41,373 nucleotides of DNA from JBLIDK01 sp047632595 (GTDB taxonomy: Bacteria > Bacteroidota > Bacteroidia > Sphingobacteriales > Sphingobacteriaceae). The notes beneath the pieces were generated by a model. It was not told where the DNA came from. It made no database searches and worked only from the letters and a program-made list of their open reading frames with translations. Positions within the stretch are counted from its first letter, which is position 1, and each line of letters begins with the position of its first letter. Both the position numbers and the translations under genes were made by a program. Shown in pieces: positions 1-8,519 of this stretch. The stretch covers positions 1 to 41,373 of the forward strand of contig JBLIDK010000017.1 of assembly GCA_047632595.1 (NCBI GenBank), written 5' to 3'.

Positions 1-220
1 TTCCTGGCTCACTCAAACATTTGTATTGATTCTTGCTAAAACGGATAAACTCACTCAAGACTCTAACTCAAACTTAAACCGTATTTATCGCTTATCAGCG
101 GGATCTTACTTTTTGTAATCTCACTACATCTTTGTGAATCAGCTTTAGACAAGAGACTAAATATTATTTGTCTTTTTTTACTGAAAATCAAATATGTCTA
201 TCCAAAATTTGAATACTATT

Positions 221-258
221 GTGAGTTAAGTAAAAAGTCAACTTTTTACTTAACTCAC
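221..258 (-). terminator. Long hairpin just after apbE
   Basis: Two perfect 17-base arms (221-237 and 242-258) enclose a 4-base loop, starting 3 bases past the apbE stop codon. On the minus strand no clear U-run follows the stem, so this is terminator-like or an mRNA 3'-end stabiliser rather than a textbook intrinsic terminator. Bases 1-220 hold no gene that I can see. Confidence 0.6.
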
Positions 259-261
259 ACT

Positions 262-1236
262 CTAATCAACCATCTCAACCTCAAACGGGCCGTTGGTATA
301 AGTCTCCACTCCCTCTTCTGTAGTATAAATTAAGAACACTTCCAGATTCTTTAATCCTGAGAAATGTTTTGCTTTATCCACTCCCATTACCATTAAGGCA
401 GTAGCATAAGCATCCGCATCATGACAAGATTCAGCTAAAATGGTTACGCTTAATAGATTATTTAATTCGCTTTTCCCGGTAATTGGATTAATTGTATGAA
501 CATACTTTACTCCGCCTTCCACATAAAAATTGCGATAATTACCCGATGTAGCCAAAGCCTTATTATCTAAGCTTAAAATAGCTGCTAGCTGCCTCTTCTC
601 CAATTTCTCTTCAGGCTTGTCAATACCAATACGCCACAATTTGCCTTTTTTGTTTTTTCCTTTTGCTTTTGTTTCGCCACCCAATTCAATAAAATAATTC
701 TCTATTCCTTTATTCTCCAAAATTTCTGCCATTTTATCAACCGAATAGCCTTGTGCACTTGCGTTAAAGTTTAGCTGTATTCTTAGATCTTCTTTAACTA
801 GATTATCTCCGTCAATTCTAACTTTTTCATATCCCACAAATTCTAAAACTGAATCTATATTCAATTTAGCCACCTTCATAGACTTTTTCTCATCAAATCC
901 ATAAGCATCAAATAGTGGTTTTGCGGTAAAGTCAAATGCCCCATTAGTTGATTTTGCAATTAATAACGATTTTTCAAAGACCGACTTAAAATGATCATCC
1001 AACTGAACTACTTCGTTACGATTAACCTTTGAAATAATAGAATTGGGGTTATAGGTAGATAAACTAAAGTCTATTTGGGTTAAAAGTGAATCCATTTTGA
1101 CCTTTAGTCCTTGGTCTGAAGCACCAACAATTTTCACAGAATATGTGGTGCCTTGAGCATTTCCTTCAAAACTTGAAGATTTTGGCTGGCAAGAAATTAA
1201 GGTAACAACAGCAAATAGTAATACAGAATACTTCAT
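262..1236 (-). CDS. apbE: FAD:protein FMN transferase (ApbE), lipoprotein
   Basis: ApbE attaches FMN from FAD covalently to a threonine of target flavoproteins, here most likely NqrB and NqrC encoded just upstream. The 324-residue length is normal for the family. The N-terminus is a lipoprotein signal with lipobox LISC (Cys16), so the enzyme should be anchored facing the periplasm, where the flavinylated domains lie. Family motifs are visible: TSGNYRNF, HTINPITGKS and, near the C-terminus, HDADAYATALMVMG with the conserved metal-binding Asp/Thr region. It is the last gene of the nqr cluster but is separated from nqrF by a hairpin at 1258-1288, so it may be transcribed by read-through or from its own promoter. 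Identification is firm; the specific targets are inferred from context. Confidence 0.95.
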   Translation of the reverse strand: MKYSVLLFAVVTLISCQPKSSSFEGNAQGTTYSVKIVGASDQGLKVKMDSLLTQIDFSLSTYNPNSIISKVNRNEVVQLDDHFKSVFEKSLLIAKSTNGAFDFTAKPLFDAYGFDEKKSMKVAKLNIDSVLEFVGYEKVRIDGDNLVKEDLRIQLNFNASAQGYSVDKMAEILENKGIENYFIELGGETKAKGKNKKGKLWRIGIDKPEEKLEKRQLAAILSLDNKALATSGNYRNFYVEGGVKYVHTINPITGKSELNNLLSVTILAESCHDADAYATALMVMGVDKAKHFSGLKNLEVFLIYTTEEGVETYTNGPFEVEMVD

Positions 1237-1257
1237 ATCGGTTTTTTAATCATAAAA

Positions 1258-1288
1258 AAAGGCTGCTCAATTAAATCGAACAGCCTTT
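1258..1288 (-). terminator. Intrinsic terminator between nqrF and apbE
   Basis: The stem AAAGGCTG / CAGCCTTT has a 15-base loop. On the minus strand it is followed by a run of T (CCTTTTTTTATG), 8 bases after the nqrF stop. This is a canonical rho-independent terminator for the nqr operon. It lies before apbE, so apbE expression would be attenuated relative to nqr. The plus strand also has a T-run after the stem, but no plus-strand gene needs it. Confidence 0.8.
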
Positions 1289-1295
1289 AGTTTTT

Positions 1296-2558
1296 TTATC
1301 CTCCAAAATCATCGAAGGCAATATTTTCTGGTGGAACACCATAATCATCCAACATTTTAAATACCGCGGTATTCATCATTGGGGGTCCACATAAATAATA
1401 TTCAATTTCTTCTGGTTCTTTATGCTTGTTCAAGTAGTTCTCTGCAATTATTTGATGAATAAATCCAACATACCCTTTCCAATCATCTTCTTTCTTAGGT
1501 TCAGAAAGTGCAACATGGTAAGAGAAATTATCAAAATCCTTTTCAATGTCTAAGAACTCATCGTGGTAAAACATTTCTCTTTTTGAACGTGCACCATACC
1601 AGAAAGAAGCTTTTCTATCGGTTTTCAGTGTTCTAAACTGATTAAATAAATGAGAACGCATTGGAGCCATTCCAGCACCACCACCAATAAACATCATTTC
1701 TCTTTTGGTTTTCTTCACAAAGAAATCACCATAAGGTCCTGAAATACTTACTTTATCTCCTGGTTTTAAGGCGAACATATAAGATGAGGCTAATCCAGCA
1801 GAAACATCTAAAAACTTACCCGCTTTTCTATCCCAAGGTGGAGTAGCAATACGAACATTTAACATTACAATGTTTCCTTCTGCAGGATGGTTAGCCATTG
1901 AATATGCTCTAAAAACTTCTTCTTCGTTTTTAGCTTTTAATGTCCAAATTCCTAAATTATCCCAATCTTCTTTGTACTCATCTTCTACGCTAATGTGTTT
2001 AGCATAGTCCATTTCATACGGAGGAATATCAATTTGAATATATCCACCTGCTTCGAAATCCAAGGTCTGACCTTCTGGAAGCCTAACAATAAATTCTTTT
2101 ATAAAGGTTGCCACGTTTTTATTTGAAACAACTTCGCATTCCCATTTCTTAATTCCGAAAATTTCTTCAGGAATTTCAACATCCATGCTTTCACGAACCT
2201 TAACCTGACATGAAAGTCTCCAGTTTTCTTGTTGCTCTTTACGAGTTAAGTGACCGACTTCCGTTGGTAACACTTCTCCACCACCGCTATGCACCTGGCA
2301 TTTACACATGGCACAGGTACCACCTCCACCACAGGCAGAAGGCAAGAATAGTTTTTGGCTAGACAAAGTGGATAACAATGTTGAACCTGCTTGAGTTGTA
2401 ATTGCGTTTTCTTTATCACCGTTTACAGTAATCACTACTTCTCCTTGAGGAACGAGCTTAGATTGTGCGTAAACAAGTATAAATACTAAAAACAATCCTA
2501 CTACTAAGAAAACGGCTATCCCGCCTAAAATTATTGGTATGATACTACTTAAAATCAT
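1296..2558 (-). CDS. nqrF: Na+-NQR subunit F (NADH dehydrogenase, 2Fe-2S, FAD)
   Basis: This is the electron-entry subunit of the Na+-translocating NADH:quinone oxidoreductase. It oxidises cytosolic NADH via FAD and passes electrons to a 2Fe-2S centre. The 420 residues show an N-terminal membrane helix (about 5-30) and a ferredoxin domain with Cys76, Cys82, Cys85 and Cys117 in the C-x5-C-x2-C...C arrangement. The reductase module follows, with the FAD motif RAYS, an NAD-binding glycine segment (FIGGGAGMAPMR) and a C-terminal YYLCGPPMMN plus aromatic end (AFDDFGG) typical of the family. It is the last of the six nqr genes, starting 11 bases after nqrE. Length and all key residues are normal. 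Confidence 0.98.
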   Translation of the reverse strand: MILSSIIPIILGGIAVFLVVGLFLVFILVYAQSKLVPQGEVVITVNGDKENAITTQAGSTLLSTLSSQKLFLPSACGGGGTCAMCKCQVHSGGGEVLPTEVGHLTRKEQQENWRLSCQVKVRESMDVEIPEEIFGIKKWECEVVSNKNVATFIKEFIVRLPEGQTLDFEAGGYIQIDIPPYEMDYAKHISVEDEYKEDWDNLGIWTLKAKNEEEVFRAYSMANHPAEGNIVMLNVRIATPPWDRKAGKFLDVSAGLASSYMFALKPGDKVSISGPYGDFFVKKTKREMMFIGGGAGMAPMRSHLFNQFRTLKTDRKASFWYGARSKREMFYHDEFLDIEKDFDNFSYHVALSEPKKEDDWKGYVGFIHQIIAENYLNKHKEPEEIEYYLCGPPMMNTAVFKMLDDYGVPPENIAFDDFGG

Positions 2559-2569
2559 GTCCTCTTCTA

Positions 2570-3181
2570 TTAAAATTCAATTCCCATGAAACTCATAAAT
2601 GCTATTCCCATCAAACCAGTGATGATAAATGTAATTCCTAATCCTCTTAATGGCTTAGGTACATTTGAATAACGTATTTTCATTCTGATGGCTGCTATAG
2701 CAACAATTGCTAAAAACCAACCCACTCCACTTCCTAATCCAAAAACGGAAGCTTCAGCCAGTGAATAATCTCTTTCTTGCATAAATAATGCACCTCCTAA
2801 AATGGAACAGTTTACGGCGATAAGAGGCAAAAATATACCTAGTGAACCGTATAAAGCTGGACTAAATTTCTCAATAACCATTTCAACAAGTTGTGTCATT
2901 GCAGCAATTACAGCAATAAACATGATGAAACTTAAGAATGTTAAATCAACATCCGCTAAAGATGAATGAATCCATGCTAATGAACCTTCTTTTAACAGAC
3001 CATTTAGCAATAACCAGTTGGCAGGAACGGTAATTCCTAATACAAAAATTACTGCTGCACCTAAACCTACAGCTGTTTTTACAGATTTACTTACTGCTAA
3101 GAATGAGCACATCCCTAGGAAATAGGCAAATACCATGTTCTCAACAAAAATCGACTTTAAAAATATATTGAATAATTCCAT
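2570..3181 (-). CDS. nqrE: Na+-NQR subunit E
   Basis: Integral membrane subunit of Na+-NQR, 203 residues with about six transmembrane segments. In the Vibrio enzyme, NqrD and NqrE together hold an iron centre between their inverted helices, ligated by two Cys from each subunit. The matching cysteines are present here in FLGMCSFLAV (Cys25) and AVNCSILGG (Cys125). ATG start; the gene begins 6 bases after nqrD and is clearly in the same operon. Confidence 0.97.
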   Translation of the reverse strand: MELFNIFLKSIFVENMVFAYFLGMCSFLAVSKSVKTAVGLGAAVIFVLGITVPANWLLLNGLLKEGSLAWIHSSLADVDLTFLSFIMFIAVIAAMTQLVEMVIEKFSPALYGSLGIFLPLIAVNCSILGGALFMQERDYSLAEASVFGLGSGVGWFLAIVAIAAIRMKIRYSNVPKPLRGLGITFIITGLMGIAFMSFMGIEF

Positions 3182-3187
3182 ACTATA

Positions 3188-3874
3188 TTAATTTGTGTCC
3201 TCTACAAGTGATGATACAAATGATCTTTGTACCCAAATAACTAATCCAACCAAAATGGCAGCTCCGGCGGGGATCAGCATTACTCCGTTGTTTACATATC
3301 CCATTTCATAAGCTACATCTGGTATAACTTGAAAACCGAATAATTTTCCGCTTCCAAATAATTCTCTGAAAAATCCTACAATAATTAGTAAGGCTCCATA
3401 TCCTAATCCTGTTCCAAGTGCATCTAATAATGATGGCCAAGGCTTGTTTCCTAAAGAAAATGCCTCAAGACGTCCCATAATCATACAGTTTGTGATAATT
3501 AGACCTACAAATACAGATAGTTGCTTACTTACATCGTACATAAATGCTTTAAGCAATTGATCTACCAAAATTACCATAGTAGATACCACAACTAATTCAA
3601 CGATAATTCTAATTCTTGAAGGAATTAAATTACGCATCATAGATATTACCACACTTGAAAGTGCAACAACCGCAGTAGCAGAAATTGCCATTACAATTGA
3701 AGGCTTAAGTTGAGTTGTTACAGCCAAAGCAGAACAAATTCCTAATACTTGAACAGTAACAGGATTGCTTTCTGATAATGGGTCAGTAACTAACTTTAAT
3801 TTCTTCTTAGAAAACGGCCCTTCCTTTTTGGCAAGGTCGGCTTGAGATACTAAGATTTCTTCCTGGTGACTCAT
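3188..3874 (-). CDS. nqrD: Na+-NQR subunit D
   Basis: Integral membrane subunit of Na+-NQR, partner of NqrE around the intramembrane iron centre. The two expected cysteines are seen in LGICSALA (Cys47) and IITNCMIMGR (Cys130). At 228 residues it is a little longer than the Vibrio subunit because of a hydrophilic N-terminal extension of about 25 residues (rich in Lys and Glu) before the first helix. That extension may be normal for this phylum. It starts 4 bases after the nqrC stop. Confidence 0.97.
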   Translation of the reverse strand: MSHQEEILVSQADLAKKEGPFSKKKLKLVTDPLSESNPVTVQVLGICSALAVTTQLKPSIVMAISATAVVALSSVVISMMRNLIPSRIRIIVELVVVSTMVILVDQLLKAFMYDVSKQLSVFVGLIITNCMIMGRLEAFSLGNKPWPSLLDALGTGLGYGALLIIVGFFRELFGSGKLFGFQVIPDVAYEMGYVNNGVMLIPAGAAILVGLVIWVQRSFVSSLVEDTN

Positions 3875-3878
3875 AGTA

Positions 3879-4589
3879 TTAAGAATTAGATTTTCGTTTC
3901 ATTTCTAGAAACGGTAAATAGTAATTAAAATCTTTTTCAAGCATTTTCTCTAGTCCAACACTTGTAATAGTTCCACCAGAAACTCCATCAACTGAATGTT
4001 TATCTAGTGTATTTCCAGCACCCTTTAAAACATCAATAGAAATTAACTCTCCATTGTTATTGTAAATTTCTTTGCCTTTAAATTGTTCTTGGTACCATTG
4101 CGCAGAAATTTCAGCTCCTAAACCTGGTGTTTCTGACTTATGATCAAAAATTGCAGTATAAATAGTGCTCATGTTCTGTTCTAAAGAAACATAACCCCAA
4201 ATTGGACCCCAAAGGCCTTTTCCCGTAACAGGAAAAACATAACGGTTTACGCCATTCGCTCCTTCAAATACATAAACTGGCAGTTGCAGTTTATAATCAG
4301 GATTTGCTTTTTTCTTTTTACTTTGCTTCTCCATGTTTAAAGCAAAAGCATTAAGCCCGTTAATAATATCGCCTTTTTCATCAATCACCATTTCAGTAAT
4401 TGCTTCATTATATTTAGCATCAATATCTTCTGTTTCAACACCTACCGCTTTAAGAATGAATGATTTCTTCTCTCTAGCGACGTTTGCATCTTGTCTTTCT
4501 TTCAAAAGCGTTGCAGCACTTGATAGAAGCAATGCAGCTACTACAATTACAATAGCTGCAAAAATGAATGTATAATTTCTACTTTGCAC
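3879..4589 (-). CDS. nqrC: Na+-NQR subunit C (covalent FMN)
   Basis: Subunit C carries a covalently bound FMN on a periplasmic domain after a single N-terminal membrane helix (about residues 7-27). The flavinylation motif is DGVSGGTITS at 201-210. By alignment with the known S(T)GAT acceptor site the modified residue would be Thr207, with Gly replacing the usual Ala. The start is GTG at 4589, overlapping the last 11 bases of nqrB. It gives MQSRNYTFIF, which resembles other Bacteroidetes NqrC N-termini, and no better ATG exists before the helix. The acceptor Thr assignment is by motif only. Confidence 0.96.
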   Translation of the reverse strand: MQSRNYTFIFAAIVIVVAALLLSSAATLLKERQDANVAREKKSFILKAVGVETEDIDAKYNEAITEMVIDEKGDIINGLNAFALNMEKQSKKKKANPDYKLQLPVYVFEGANGVNRYVFPVTGKGLWGPIWGYVSLEQNMSTIYTAIFDHKSETPGLGAEISAQWYQEQFKGKEIYNNNGELISIDVLKGAGNTLDKHSVDGVSGGTITSVGLEKMLEKDFNYYLPFLEMKRKSNS

Positions 4590-5709
4590 GAGCTAACCTC
4601 CTTTTAATATTTGCTTGAATAATGTTGTGATCAATTAATGGTGCGAACACGTTCATTAATAAAATAGCTAACATAATACCTTCTGGGTATGCAGGGTTAA
4701 CTGTTCTTATTAAGATTGCTAAAACACCTATTAAAAATCCGTAAATATACTTTCCTGTATTAGTTTGTGCTGCGGTAACCGGGTCAGTTGCCATAAACAC
4801 CGCTCCAAAAGCAAAACCACCAGCTACTAAATGAATGTGAGCAGGCATGTCTAATAGTGCGTTTCCACCAATAGCATTTAATAATAATGCCATTAAAAAT
4901 CCACCACCAAAAACACTCAACATAACTCTCCAGCTTCCAATTCCTGTTATTAATAGAATTGCTGCTCCAATTAAACAGGCTAGGGCTGATGTCTCTCCAA
5001 TGGAGCCCATCTCAAAGCCTAAGAACATATCCATAAAGGAATAATTGATTGGTAAATCAGCTGCTGCCAAACCTAAAGTTGTTGCTCCAGAAAATCCATC
5101 TGCTTGTTCTGCAATCCAAACTAAGTCGCCCGACATAAATGAAGGGTAAGCAAAGAATAAGAATACACGAGCTGTTAATGCTACGTTCAAAATGTTCATT
5201 CCAGTACCACCAAAGACTTCTTTTGCAAAAATTACTGCAAAAATAGTTGCTACTGCTACCATCCATAAAGGAATTGTAGGAGGCATTATTAAAGGAATTA
5301 ACATTCCAGAAACTAAGAAACCTTCTTCAATAGAATGTTTTTTAACTGTGGCGAATATAAATTCAACAGATAAACCTACACCGTAGGATACAATAACGAT
5401 CGGAAGAACTTTTTTCATTCCGTAAAGGAATTTCTCCATAAAGTCTACCGTTTCACCAGTTGATAAAAAGTGTTGGTGACCTGCATTCCACATACCAAAT
5501 AACAAACATGGAACCATTGCAAAAACAACCATAATCATGGTTCTTTTCAAATCAATTCCATCCTTAATATGAACACCACTATGAGTAGTGTTAGCAGGAG
5601 TAAATAAAAATGTATAAAATGCATCATACGTTGTATGCAGCATTTCATATTTTCCACCCGGTTTTACGTGTGGCTCAATTTTTTCAAATAAATTTCGAAG
5701 TGCTTTCAT
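4579..5709 (-). CDS. nqrB: Na+-NQR subunit B (covalent FMN, ion channel)
   Basis: The largest membrane subunit, with about ten helices; it carries the second covalent FMN and sits at the sodium and quinone sites. The flavinylation motif DGFSGATTLG has the acceptor Thr at residue 210 of the protein as started here. The ATG at 5709 is preferred over an upstream ATG at 5736. It gives MKALRNLFEKIEPHVKPGGK, the usual family N-terminus, and places the gene 7 bases after nqrA instead of overlapping it by 20. The protein is then 376 residues. Same operon; overlaps the nqrC GTG start. Confidence 0.96.
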   Translation of the reverse strand: MKALRNLFEKIEPHVKPGGKYEMLHTTYDAFYTFLFTPANTTHSGVHIKDGIDLKRTMIMVVFAMVPCLLFGMWNAGHQHFLSTGETVDFMEKFLYGMKKVLPIVIVSYGVGLSVEFIFATVKKHSIEEGFLVSGMLIPLIMPPTIPLWMVAVATIFAVIFAKEVFGGTGMNILNVALTARVFLFFAYPSFMSGDLVWIAEQADGFSGATTLGLAAADLPINYSFMDMFLGFEMGSIGETSALACLIGAAILLITGIGSWRVMLSVFGGGFLMALLLNAIGGNALLDMPAHIHLVAGGFAFGAVFMATDPVTAAQTNTGKYIYGFLIGVLAILIRTVNPAYPEGIMLAILLMNVFAPLIDHNIIQANIKRRLARAK

Positions 5710-5716
5710 TATTTTC

Positions 5717-7069
5717 TTAGAAACATTCTCTTTCAATCAATTCCAAACCTTTTTTTAAGGTTTGCGTAACAGGGAACTTTGAACTACAAACAAACTCACA
5801 AAGTGCTAAATCTTCAACAGCAACTTCATAAATTCCTAATCCTTCAATTTCCTCAATATCTTCATAAAGAATAGCCTTTAGAAGATGAACTGGATAAATA
5901 TCCATTGGTAATACTTTTTCGTATTCGCCGGTAACAACAAATGCTCTAAGTTCACCATGCTCATTCGTATTGGCTTCAAAACTTTTACCAATTGGTAATG
6001 AAGACAATAATGCTCTTGAATTACTTGGCCTGTCGAAACCTGGTTTTAACCAACCAAAAAATTCAGGAAAATCTCCTTCAGGAATTACAGTAACTTGTGA
6101 ATCGTTGAACCCCAAATAGCCATTTTCAGAAATTTTACTTCCAGTTAATACGTTTCCAGAAATATATCTAACGTGTTCGCTTTTTAAATTTCCTTTTACC
6201 ATTTTATCGATACAAGCACCAATATTTGTTTTATGATACTTGCGATGTTTCACTTCTGAACCTGTAAGAGCAACAATTATTTCAGAATTGAATTTACCTG
6301 TTGTGAATAGTCTACCAATAGATATTACTGCTTGTGGATTTAAGGTCCAAACATATTGTCCTTTGTTTATTGGATCGATATGATGAATTTGAATTCCTAC
6401 ATTACCTGCAGGATGTGGCCCTTGAACAGAATTCACAATTACATTCTTAGCATTTGTGAATACTTCAGATGGTTTCTCTCTTCCGTTTACATTTAAGTTA
6501 ACAGCACCAGTAGTTAATTTCCCAAGAACATCTAAACCTGCTTGAAAGACCTCTTTGTTTCCATGAACTATAAAATCGAAATCTGCTGCCAAAGGAGAGG
6601 TGTCAAAAGCAGATACAAAAATTGACTTAGGAGTAATTTCAGGATTTGCTATTTTATCAAATGGGCGTTCTTTGATGAATCCCCATAAACCAGATTTAAG
6701 CAAAACCTCTATTACTTGCTCTCTAGAAAAATCGATAAACCCATCCGTTTTGAATGATTCATAGCTCATTTCTTTGTCAGCCTCAATAACAATTCCCTCT
6801 ACAATTCGTTTATCTCCACGGTTAATAGCCTTAACAACACCACTTACTGGGCTTGTGAAAAGCATTTTTTCATTGTCTTTATGATAAAACAATGGAGAAC
6901 CAACTTTTACTTTATCGTCAACTTCTACCAAAAGTTTGGGAAGAATTCCGTTAAAATCAGCTGGTTTAATAGCGTAAGTAGTGGGTTGTTCGTACTTAGC
7001 AAAAACTTTTTCAGCCTCGCCTTGTAATTTTATATCGAATCCTTTACGTAGTTTAACAACTTTTGACAT
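5717..7069 (-). CDS. nqrA: Na+-NQR subunit A
   Basis: First gene of the nqr operon, 450 residues, ATG start. NqrA is the cytoplasmic subunit of the sodium-pumping NADH:quinone reductase, structurally related to RnfC and complex I Nqo1 but without their cofactor ligands. The characteristic N-terminus (KLRKGFDIKLQGEAE) and the repeated barrel-sandwich segments (DDKVKVGSPLFYHKDNEKM and SPVSGVVKAINRGDKR) are visible. The C-terminal part contains the conserved LTGSEVKHRKYHKTNIGAC and FFGWLKPGF stretches. Length and order nqrABCDEF match other bacteria. Confidence 0.98.
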   Translation of the reverse strand: MSKVVKLRKGFDIKLQGEAEKVFAKYEQPTTYAIKPADFNGILPKLLVEVDDKVKVGSPLFYHKDNEKMLFTSPVSGVVKAINRGDKRIVEGIVIEADKEMSYESFKTDGFIDFSREQVIEVLLKSGLWGFIKERPFDKIANPEITPKSIFVSAFDTSPLAADFDFIVHGNKEVFQAGLDVLGKLTTGAVNLNVNGREKPSEVFTNAKNVIVNSVQGPHPAGNVGIQIHHIDPINKGQYVWTLNPQAVISIGRLFTTGKFNSEIIVALTGSEVKHRKYHKTNIGACIDKMVKGNLKSEHVRYISGNVLTGSKISENGYLGFNDSQVTVIPEGDFPEFFGWLKPGFDRPSNSRALLSSLPIGKSFEANTNEHGELRAFVVTGEYEKVLPMDIYPVHLLKAILYEDIEEIEGLGIYEVAVEDLALCEFVCSSKFPVTQTLKKGLELIERECF

Positions 7070-7138
7070 ATGAATCGTTACCTTCTTAGTTAACTTTGGA
7101 TTTTTAGTTCACAACTCAACCGAATTGCAATTAGGCTG

Positions 7139-7146
7139 CAAAATTA
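7139..7146 (-). promoter_or_regulatory. Candidate -7 element for nqrA operon
   Basis: The minus strand reads TAATTTTG, a match to the Bacteroidetes -7 consensus TAnnTTTG, about 70 bases before the nqrA ATG. I do not find a well-spaced TTG at -33, so this is a partial match only. It lies in the 97-base divergent spacer shared with the plus-strand gene at 7167. Confidence 0.4.
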
Positions 7147-7166
7147 TAAATACTTTTCCAATAACT

Positions 7167-8519
7167 ATGGTTTATCTTGTAGATGTACAAAATACTTTTA
7201 GGCAGAGCAATCTTTTAGCTAATGGCAATAAATCATTGTTCTATGCTATAACTAGCCTATTATGCGCAATTTTCTGCTCGTTTTCGGCAAACTCTCAAGA
7301 TTTTAGTGATATTTCAAATGTCGATTCCACCTATAAATATTCGATAAAAACAGTTTCTTTTTACACAGAAGGGGATGAAATTGGCACTCCAATCATAAAA
7401 TTAGGCTTAGAAGAATTGCTTTTTCTTTCGTTTGATGATCTGGAGGGAGAAAATAGGACGCTCACTTATACCATCATTCATTGCGATGCAAATTGGAATA
7501 CAAGTGATCTTTCAAAACATCAGTATATGGATGGTTTTTATGAACAAACAATTACTGATTACCAAAGTAGTTTTAGCACCTTAAAACCTTATGTTCATTA
7601 TCAACTTACTTTGCCAAACAATGATATTAATCCAAAATTGAGTGGTAATTATTTATTAGTTGTTTATGAAGATTACGACCCTGATAAAATAATTTTGACA
7701 AGGCGGTTTATGGTTGTTAGTCCTAAAGTTGAGGTAAATGCTGAAATAATTGGTAGTTCTCAGGTTGATAGACGACGATTAGACCAGCGTATACGTTTCG
7801 ATGTAAATCATGTTGGTATCGAAATATACAACCCGTTTAACGAAGTGAAAGTTGTTGTGAGGCAAAACAGACGTTGGGATAACGCAAAGTTCAATATTGT
7901 TCCACGGTTCGCACAAGACTATAAAATTGTATATGACAGTGAAACAGAGCTGAATTTCCCTGGTGGAAATGAATTTAGAAAAGTTGATTTTAGGAGTCTT
8001 CGTTTTCAAACTGAAAACATTTCAGATATTGAGTTTAAAGACAATAAATACTATATTTATTTACTTAAGGATCAACCACTTCGTTTTAAACGATATTTAA
8101 GTTCAGCCGATGAAAACGGAAAGTATTTTATTCGTAACAAAGATGGCTCTCAACCTGAATATGATGCGGATTATGCAGAAGTTACTTTTACTGTTGATGT
8201 TGATTATCCACTAATTGACGCAGACTTATATTTATATGGTGCTTTAAGTGATTTTCAATGTCAAGAGGACTTTAAACTAACTTACGACTATAATAATTTC
8301 AGATACACCGGGTCTTATCTTTTAAAGCAAGGTTATTATAATTACCAATATGCATTAAAGGACCATGAAAGTGGCGGCGTTGACTTAACTTTTATAGACG
8401 GTTCCCACTTTGAAACAGAAAACTTCTATGAAATATTTGTTTATATAAGAAGAGCTAACAAACGCTATGATGAACTTATAGCTTACGAGCCAATAAGCCG
8501 CAATACCGTTTTTAAATAA
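7167..8519 (+). CDS. T9SS plug-like protein (DUF5103)
   Basis: A 450-residue exported protein matching the Bacteroidetes family long called DUF5103. Its Flavobacterium johnsoniae member was found bound to the SprA translocon and named the type IX secretion 'plug', closing the channel from the periplasmic side. Visible family traits are an N-terminal hydrophobic signal (about residues 24-43, ending near SANSQ), the segment DLEGENRTLTYTIIHCDANW, then GNYLLVVYEDYDP and a beta-rich remainder rich in Tyr and Asp. An upstream in-frame TTG at 7125 is possible, but the ATG at 7167 gives a better signal peptide. It converges with the next gene with no spacer. Family assignment is fairly strong; the plug role is by homology. 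Confidence 0.8.
   Translation: MVYLVDVQNTFRQSNLLANGNKSLFYAITSLLCAIFCSFSANSQDFSDISNVDSTYKYSIKTVSFYTEGDEIGTPIIKLGLEELLFLSFDDLEGENRTLTYTIIHCDANWNTSDLSKHQYMDGFYEQTITDYQSSFSTLKPYVHYQLTLPNNDINPKLSGNYLLVVYEDYDPDKIILTRRFMVVSPKVEVNAEIIGSSQVDRRRLDQRIRFDVNHVGIEIYNPFNEVKVVVRQNRRWDNAKFNIVPRFAQDYKIVYDSETELNFPGGNEFRKVDFRSLRFQTENISDIEFKDNKYYIYLLKDQPLRFKRYLSSADENGKYFIRNKDGSQPEYDADYAEVTFTVDVDYPLIDADLYLYGALSDFQCQEDFKLTYDYNNFRYTGSYLLKQGYYNYQYALKDHESGGVDLTFIDGSHFETENFYEIFVYIRRANKRYDELIAYEPISRNTVFK

Noticed and set aside
5057..5266. Alternative minus-strand ORF inside nqrB
   Set aside because: Out-of-frame shadow of nqrB.
7779..8009. Antisense ORF inside the plug-like gene
   Set aside because: Shadow of the real frame; no family features or start context.
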